Source: Paracyclopina nana (lineage: Eukaryota > Arthropoda > Copepoda > Cyclopoida > Cyclopettidae). Taken from it: a stretch of 64,000 nt of DNA. This document shows positions 57,392-64,000 of this stretch, one piece after another (within the stretch, counting starts at the first letter, position 1; every line of letters starts with the position of its first letter). A program made the translations under genes and the position numbers. The DNA is taken from assembly GCA_019096065.1 (NCBI GenBank), contig JAGUCH010000008.1, forward strand, positions 6,453,001-6,517,000, written 5' to 3'. The notes below the pieces were generated by a model, which was not told where the DNA came from, did not search any database, and saw only the letters and a list, made by a program, of their open reading frames with translations.

Positions 57392-57399
57392 GACTTGGC

Positions 57400-60300
57400 G
57401 TGGCAGTAGGAAAACTCCTCAGCGCGCGAACGCTCTGTTCATACGCTAGCAGCGTCACAGCAGAGAAAGGCTGGCGGAACGGGCCTCCACCTGCACACTG
57501 GGAAAACCAGCATGTGAAACCTCATCAGTGTCCAAGGACAAGTTGTCCATTTTTAAGCGAGCTTTTTGCTTCAGCGGCAGTTTTCTCGCTTCGAGGTTGA
57601 GCGATGCAGCGCTGAAGCATGCATTGCGTGCCACGTGCGTCCGCCCACGTGGCTTTGTTTACATCATTCTTATAAGGTAAACAAGTCTTTTTCAACGTAT
57701 TTGAGTTAAAGCTGGCTAGTATTTTTGAGCGAAAACTTGAAAAGGAAATCAAAGGTGTGTACGGTTTTTGGCCTTTCAAGCCCCCAGCGTGTTATTATCA
57801 TGTAGTGAGTTGAACCCGCGCGCTTTGCAACAATTGGCCCATGTCGGAGTTTTTAGTAGGGAGGAGTGCGCTCGTTCTCGCGCGCGCCCGCGTTCCTCTC
57901 CCTCCCTCCGCGCTTCCTTCCTCCTACTTGAAGTTGATCACCATTAGCTCTTCTTTGCTACCACGTACGTCCAATGTGCCAGCCTCTTCTTTCTCGCTTC
58001 TTCTCTTTTTATTTCCATTTTTATTTCGATGACGACAGCAGCACCAGCCAAGAGGCCTCCCCCTAAAAATCGCAATTTATTGGCATTTGCAAGGGATCTC
58101 GCTTAGCAATGATAATTGGCATTTTGGGAGGCCACCAGAGGATAGGCAGCGCGCATTCATACAGAAAGATTTCCTCCTTTGGTGCCAAACCAGCTGCCAT
58201 GCCAGGAAATGGCCATTTTACGTCGAGGTGTGAATTGTCTTGCGATGGTTTTATTGCCTTATTTGGCCACCTGGCCTGGTGGTCATTTCACTTCAGTTTG
58301 GGCTGGATTTCGTATTCGCTTGCGCATGTCAGGCTCGACTTAGTGAAAAATATAGATGCTTCTTACATCAAATTAATTGCAAAATGTTGGCATTACTCCA
58401 AACTCGAACTTTTGGCGAAATTGGAGCAAAAATGTATTTTCATGTAATGGATGCGTTTTTGCGTTGCAATTTGAAAGAATCACGTTTCCCCTCAGTCTAA
58501 CTGTTGCGCCTTTGTCTTCCATTTACCATAAGCGTTTTCGTCCATTTTCTGGATGATTTTCCGGCGCCAATTGTTTACGAGTCCACAGCCCAAAATAAGA
58601 GGCTTCTTCTTTGCTTTGGAGGTTTTCCTCTTGTGCTCTTCCTTTTCATCTTTCAGCAATTCTTAACAATTTAAAAGGCAGATCTTATCAAAAAGAGGAA
58701 CTTTCCTTATAGATCCGACTTTTCGTTTCCATTTTTAAATGACTTGAAAAGCAAAATATTACCTAGTTAGGCGTCCAAAGTGGTGCAGTGCCGACTCGGA
58801 TTATTTGAGCGGCGCCTTTTGCATCAGAAGGAAAATCAGCGTTTTTAGGTGTACTGATGCGACCAAAGGTTGAATCACTTGAAAAAAGTGCAAATTTCAA
58901 AATATCATGAATGGCTGGGGCCTAACGCAACGTACTAGGAAAATTAAGTAAAACTACTATTGCTGGAGAATTATTGTATAACGGAGTGCCTGAAAAAAAC
59001 TAGTGACCTCTAGTGACCAAGCAAGACTTACCAAACTGTATTTGCCTAGATTTACAAGCTATTCATTACTAAAGTTATTAAGCAAGATCATAAAGATTTT
59101 AATAGTAGTACCAGGGACGATGGGTTACGTAGTGCCAAGTCAGGAATGTCTCCTTTTAATAAGCCTAAGGCGTAAAGTCGCTAGATTCCATGCGCCATCA
59201 AGCCCGGCAACTTTGCTATGCACTTCAAAGGTGATCACTAATGGGCTATTTTTTGGCTTTTGGTGCACTAATTCTAAAAACTTTATTAATATGACATAAT
59301 CTACGGATAAAATGGCACCCTTTCAAGCCAGAAAACCATATGCAACTCACTCAAATTTCCAAGCTTTTCATTGTTGAAACCATTTTTCTAACCTGGCCTC
59401 GCTGATCAGCCAATCAAATTGCCGTCCGTGATCACGTGACAAGTTTTGCGCGCGACAGTTTTTCCAAATACGTATACTTGCCCAAAAAGCGCCATCTAGC
59501 GAAAAAGTTTGTCCCTCCAATGGCTTATACCAAATACGATCCATAGAGTACAAGGCGCTTGCATGCTCCGACAGCTCACCTCGCTCCGCTCAAACAATGA
59601 GAAACCGAGAGGAGGTGCTCTCAATAATTGGGGATGACCTCACTTAGCAAACGTCAACTGCAGCATTTTTTAAGAAGAAATGCTTCACAAAAAATGCTCA
59701 ATTAGCCTCCCATGCATTCCAGCCATGTTTTGAAAAATCCGCAGCATTTTCGCATTCCTCGCAATCTGCTCCTGTTTTGCATATCACTAGATGAAAAAGG
59801 CCCAATTAAGAAAAAATCTCAATTGCAGACGCAATTTATGACTTCCTCGCGAGAGATTTTTGCCAACCTGCTGAGGGCACCTTTGTTAGAGTGAGAAATT
59901 CTCTCAAACTCGAATTTTCTTTTCGGCGGATTTTTCTCCATAAACTAGAGGCATTGAGCAAAAGCAATTTACTCGCGAAATTAGGCTTTCAAAGAAAGCT
60001 CAGCCTCACTCGAAACTTTTGCACGTTATTTTTTTCGCCATTTTTACCTCAGCGTGCCGGTGTATCTATTTATATATGTAAACAATTTATAAAACAAGCT
60101 AATAAAATAGCTGAGCAAATTTTGTAAAGTAGAAATCGAGTGGCATTTTTGCGGGCTCGAGCTTGCGAGAGCCAAGTAATGCCACGAGATTTTTACTTTG
60201 CAAAATGAGCTCATATGTTTTGTATACCTATTTTATAATTTGTAAACATCTATATGCGATATTATATGTTGGAAAGTAATTTTCAAATGTTAATGAAGTT

Positions 60301-60562
60301 ACCAGACCAGGCGATCTTGACTTAGCACCTGATCCATTACTTGAAGGCTAGGGTTGAGAGACCCTCAGTAGTGCAAGAGTAACAGAAAGCGTTAATCAAT
60401 CAATAAAAAAATTGTGCACTTAGAATTTGGCATTTTTGGGGGCTAAAAGATGTGTTAGATTAAGTTTTGTCTGGTACCTCTGAAAAGGCTCTACTGTTTT
60501 ACTAAGCTTAGCTCAGCTGAGAATAAGAATAAGAAGGAATTCTGACATTAATTATTCTGTCT
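57400..60562. other. Intergenic, upstream of the wge-like gene
   Basis: The first part is promoter-like: GC-rich, with CGCGCGCGCCCGCG and C/T-rich runs at 57850-57950. No supported gene follows. Confidence 0.55.
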
Positions 60563-60635
60563 GTATTGGTAGCTCAGTCAGTAGAGCGTTGGACTCCTAA
60601 TCTAGATGATCAGGGTTCGATCCCCATACTCGGCA
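60563..60635 (+). pseudogene. Degenerate tRNA-Arg(CCT)-like sequence
   Basis: 73 bases with a good D-arm (GCTC/GAGC), a 7-base anticodon loop CTCCTAA (anticodon CCT), a T-loop TTCGATC, and a T6 Pol III terminator just after. The acceptor 5' strand (GTATTGG) does not pair with the 3' strand (ACTCGGC), which would need GCCGAGT, and two T-stem pairs are mismatched. So it is probably a tRNA pseudogene or tRNA-derived repeat rather than a working tRNA. Confidence 0.65.
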
Positions 60636-60639
60636 TTTT

Positions 60640-61618
60640 TTCTCCTTTTTTCTAACATGGGATTTACTTCTTGGACAATATCATGGTCTCTGGTCAAACA
60701 GAGGAGCAACACACCTTATAAAATACTTTATAATGCGTGTCACTTGATAAAGTTAAACGTCAGAGCTTTTATATATGTATAGTAATATGAACTGAGACGA
60801 ATTGGTAAACTGAATTATACATGCGAAAATTGCTTTCCATCATATAAAAAATATGCCGTCTCATGAGCCAAAAATATGGAAAAACTTGTATTTTCTGTTT
60901 GCACAAGATCTTTTCATCATCACATGCAACAAAAGAAGAAATGATTTGTCAAGCTTCAAAACACTCGGCGAAGAAAACAAAAACATTTCAAGTGGAACTC
61001 ATTTTTAGCGAGCCGAAATAGTCTAACCGTCGTTCGCGCCGCGAATCGCCGTTACAGGAAAATATGCTGAAAAATCGTCTCACAAAGGGATTTTCATTCG
61101 GAGTTTGGAAATTCCTCAAAGACAGTAATGAATGGAGTCATTTTTACGACATCATCACCGATGAGAAATAGCAGAAAATTAAGGCTCAACTTTTGAATTT
61201 CGCGCTTCTTTTCCTCTGGTTGTAGTCATTGAATCGAGGAAAGCTCAGCAGCGCTCGCGCCTTAGCTGCGGCTAAAAATCCAAGCATCCAGAGGAAAGTG
61301 AACAGTCCAAGTTTTTTCACAAAAAAGTTGCCAAACTTCGCCACCAGATGGCGCTTTGGATTTGAAAAAAATTAGATATAGTATTAATTGAGCCAGGTTA
61401 TCATCAAATATTCACACCCACGGCAAAAAATGGGTGTGACACAACTGACCTTGGCAGATAAAAAAGCTACTTCAAAACTCATGTCATGCGCGCGTGCATT
61501 TGCAGTTATACCATTAAAGCAGCGTTCATCTACTATGAAAATACTACACCAAAGAACCGCTGCTCTTTTATAAACTACCATTCGTGTTTTAATAATACAA
61601 AAGGAGTAATAAGTGTCA
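60640..61618. other. Intergenic, no gene seen
   Basis: No convincing ORF. It ends in the 3' UTR of the sushi-like protein gene. Confidence 0.55.
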
Positions 61619-63781
61619 TTACAAGTCAACTACTTGAAAAGGGCCGAATTGAGGCCTCGGGCTGCCAGGAACTGGTGGAGGCTGGGCAAAGGGCTGGTCA
61701 TCAGGGATGGCAGGGAAAGTCCTCAAATCTGGTTCCCCACCGCCCAGCAAAACTGGATTTCTGGGATCAACCACTTCAAAAGGGCCGAAAAATCTTCCAT
61801 CCTGGCTTTGGCCTCTATTGGTGGGCCCGTCCTCAAACAGGAATTGGACTGGGTGAGGCTCACTCGAATCATCACTTTCCACTTTGGGAATCTCCTTTGG
61901 AATTGAAGTGACTCCTGCATTTTTCAATATGGCCAACTGCAGAGGAGACAAGTCATTGGAACTCTGAGTTCTGGGGGTTGTCTGAGGCTGTGGCTGTGGC
62001 TGAGGTTGTGGAGGCCGCTGAGGCTGTGGCTGAGGACGAGGTTGTGGAGGCCGCTGAGGCTGAGGCTGCTGAACGGGTTGACGAGCTCTATTGATGGGGT
62101 TCGCCACTGGCTGAGGCTGCTGCTGCCTGTTGAATTGGGAAATATCTTGGACAGGCTGCTGGGGCTGAGGCTGTTGTTGGCCTCCAAATTGGCCAAACTG
62201 GTTCAGCCTGTTGACAGCTCCATTGATGATGTCCAATTGCTCCTTGGAAAAGCCACTCTGAGGCTGCTGCCTTCCAAAAGGCTGCTGCTGAGGCTGCTGA
62301 GGGAAGTTTGCAAATTGAGGCTGCTGAAACGGCCTCTGAGTCGTGACCTGCTGGAACAAGGGCCTTTGAGTCTGAGGAATGTTGACTTGCGGAGCTTGAG
62401 TTGGGAAAAATGAAGATGGCCTTTGAGAAGAGGTTGCTGTTCTGAGGCCAGCATCAGCAAGGTTGGGCACAAAGTTGTCATTATTGCCTGCTTGAGGAGG
62501 AATGAATGAATTGGAGGCCTGAGGCCTCTCAGTTTTGGCAATCGGGCCAAAAGGCAGGTTTCCAGCAAAAGTTGGCCTGATCCTCCTGTCATTGGTTGGA
62601 GCTTGGGCTGGCCTTTGGCTGGTGATGCCCAAAATGGCCTCAGCTGTTCTGTTTCGAGGCCGCCCATTGGGGCCAGGACACCCATCACACCCGTCCTGGG
62701 TTTCCCTCAAATCCCCTTGGCAAGTTGGGTATGGAGTCCAAGTGCCATCCTCAGTGCAGATGGAGTCGATGTTGGGCCCAAAAGAGCAAGTGAATTTGCA
62801 GCTATTGCCGACAAATCCCTCTGAGCAGTATCCGGAAATGCCTGGACAAAGACCAGGAATTTGCTCCACCACACCAGGATCATGTTCAACGCAACGTGGA
62901 ATGTCTGTCCAAGTGCCATCCTCCTGAAAAAATTAATTGCTTACATGACAGGTTAGGCAACGCTTCCCTTTGTTTCAAAAAGCGAACGAAGAATTTCAAG
63001 GCACTTTGATGATATTGAACAGACGAATACGATGACTAACCAATGCTAATTCCATCAAGCTTGAGTTAGATGTTTTTTTTTTAACTTGAAAAAAAATAAT
63101 ACATTCCATGGCATTCCAAAGAATCTCAATTTGCCTGAGCTCAGACGAAAAAGTAAGGAAGATTGGGCTAATTTTCTAAGCCTGCAGATCTTGACTCTGG
63201 CCGCAGCTGAGGATTTTTCAGGCCTCTTTTAAAAAACTGATAATCCCATTTTTTGTGTCCCGCTAATCAGTCATGCATACAATAGTGATATATGTAGTGA
63301 TAACAAATGGACATGCACAACAAAGCAGACATTCTTTACATGTGGTTTGGCTGCATAAAGTAGCGACACGTTCTTTTTCGCACTCCATCTTTAATGCCTG
63401 GGCTACTTTTCCAATCAAGCAAAATGTGGCTCACCTGACATAATGGAACATTGGGACGTCCTCTTGAGCAGACAACAATGCAAGTTTGCCCCGGAAATGA
63501 TTCAGAGCAATAACCAGGGAATCCAGGGCACGTTTTGGCCGAAATGCCAACATTGCTCGAAATGCCAAAGACTGAAAAAATGAAAAGGAGATATTTTCTA
63601 TTTGGCATTCTTGCAAAAACTGACAACTTAACTTCCTTGAGAGCCAACCTACTGAATGCTTTGCAGTTATTCTGTGGTTTTTTCCTCATGTTCAATCATA
63701 AAAATATTTTTCGCATTTGTTGTACTATATATTTTGCTTACCGAAAATAAGTTTTATGAGTGAGTGGATCAAATGCGCCAT
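61619..63781 (-). CDS. Secreted protein with two sushi-like Cys domains and a Pro/Gln-rich tail
   Basis: Three exons (63742-63781, 63435-63571, 61619-62923) join in phase to give 493 aa. The signal peptide (about 1-25) is split by the first intron. Two short cysteine domains follow, each with C-P-G-x-x-G-Y-C-S-E, two central Cys, and D-G-T-W-T plus a final Cys; the first spans the exon 2/3 border. The rest is Pro/Gln-rich with many Q-P repeats, including a block at about 250-310, and ends in repeated F-G-P-F-x-V-V-D motifs. The layout resembles secreted arthropod cuticle or matrix proteins with sushi-like domains. The function is unknown; the P/Q tail suggests a structural role. Confidence 0.82.
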
Positions 63782-64000
63782 GGTTAGTGTTGTATTTGCA
63801 CAATTGATAATTTAAGTGATTACAACGCCAGCTCGCACTTCATAAGTTCAGTTTTAATACTGCGCTTGTCTGCAATATTCTACTTACTGAAATATCTCAA
63901 ACATGTGCGACTGCAGCTTGATCATCATCTCACTGTGTGGGACATAATCGCCCCATAAATTGTCCCCAAACCATCAAACCATCAAAGGCTCTGAATAATT
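63782..64000. other. Upstream region of the sushi-like gene
   Basis: Contains the 5' UTR or promoter of the minus-strand gene. Nothing further recognised. Confidence 0.5.

Noticed and set aside
60563..60635. Functional tRNA-Arg gene
   Set aside because: The acceptor stem cannot pair and the T-stem has mismatches.

Overview
The window is animal nuclear DNA, most likely from an arthropod. Supporting evidence: short (50-100 bp) GT/AG introns, a group-V-like chitin deacetylase, an FMRFamide-receptor-like GPCR, a BAH-domain protein resembling Winged eye, and a CDC14 phosphatase. The species cannot be named from the sequence. Host gene models were built by hand from splice sites and reading phase; wherever exon boundaries are given, the phases are mutually consistent.

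Host genes left of the element: the 3' end of a WD40-like gene (+, 521-2677) converges on a 671-aa GPCR gene (-, 2899-6224). Then come about 3.3 kb with no gene.

The dominant feature is a complete LTR retroelement of 23,394 bp (9553-32946). It has two 925-bp LTRs that look identical, a 4-bp target duplication (AACT), a primer-binding site that looks like tRNA-Thr, and intact gag (854 aa) and pol (2667 aa; PR-RT-RNaseH-IN) ORFs. The Gag stop and Pol start overlap as TAATG. Behind pol lie about 9.7 kb not expected in such elements. This stretch holds non-coding DNA with a spaced 20-bp repeat, two antisense genes that carry introns and encode apparent single-pass membrane proteins (about 130 aa and 304 aa), an intronless sense gene of unknown function (432-458 aa), and an intronless envelope-like glycoprotein gene (628 aa). 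The sense accessory genes and the antisense genes have TATA-like boxes, so this block looks independently transcribed. Introns occur only on the antisense strand, which is what reverse transcription of the sense RNA should preserve. This giant retrovirus-like element with an accessory module is the best candidate for an undescribed system here.

Host genes right of the element: a CDC14 phosphatase (-, 36037-38823) with an in-frame TGA in its tail, the chitin deacetylase (+, 41006-42580), and a 1724-aa Winged-eye-like chromatin protein (-, 43026-57391). The 7.7-kb first intron of the last gene contains a nested secreted low-complexity protein gene (+, 47596-49586). A degenerate tRNA-Arg-like sequence lies near 60.6 kb, and a secreted sushi-like protein gene (-, 61619-63781) closes the window.
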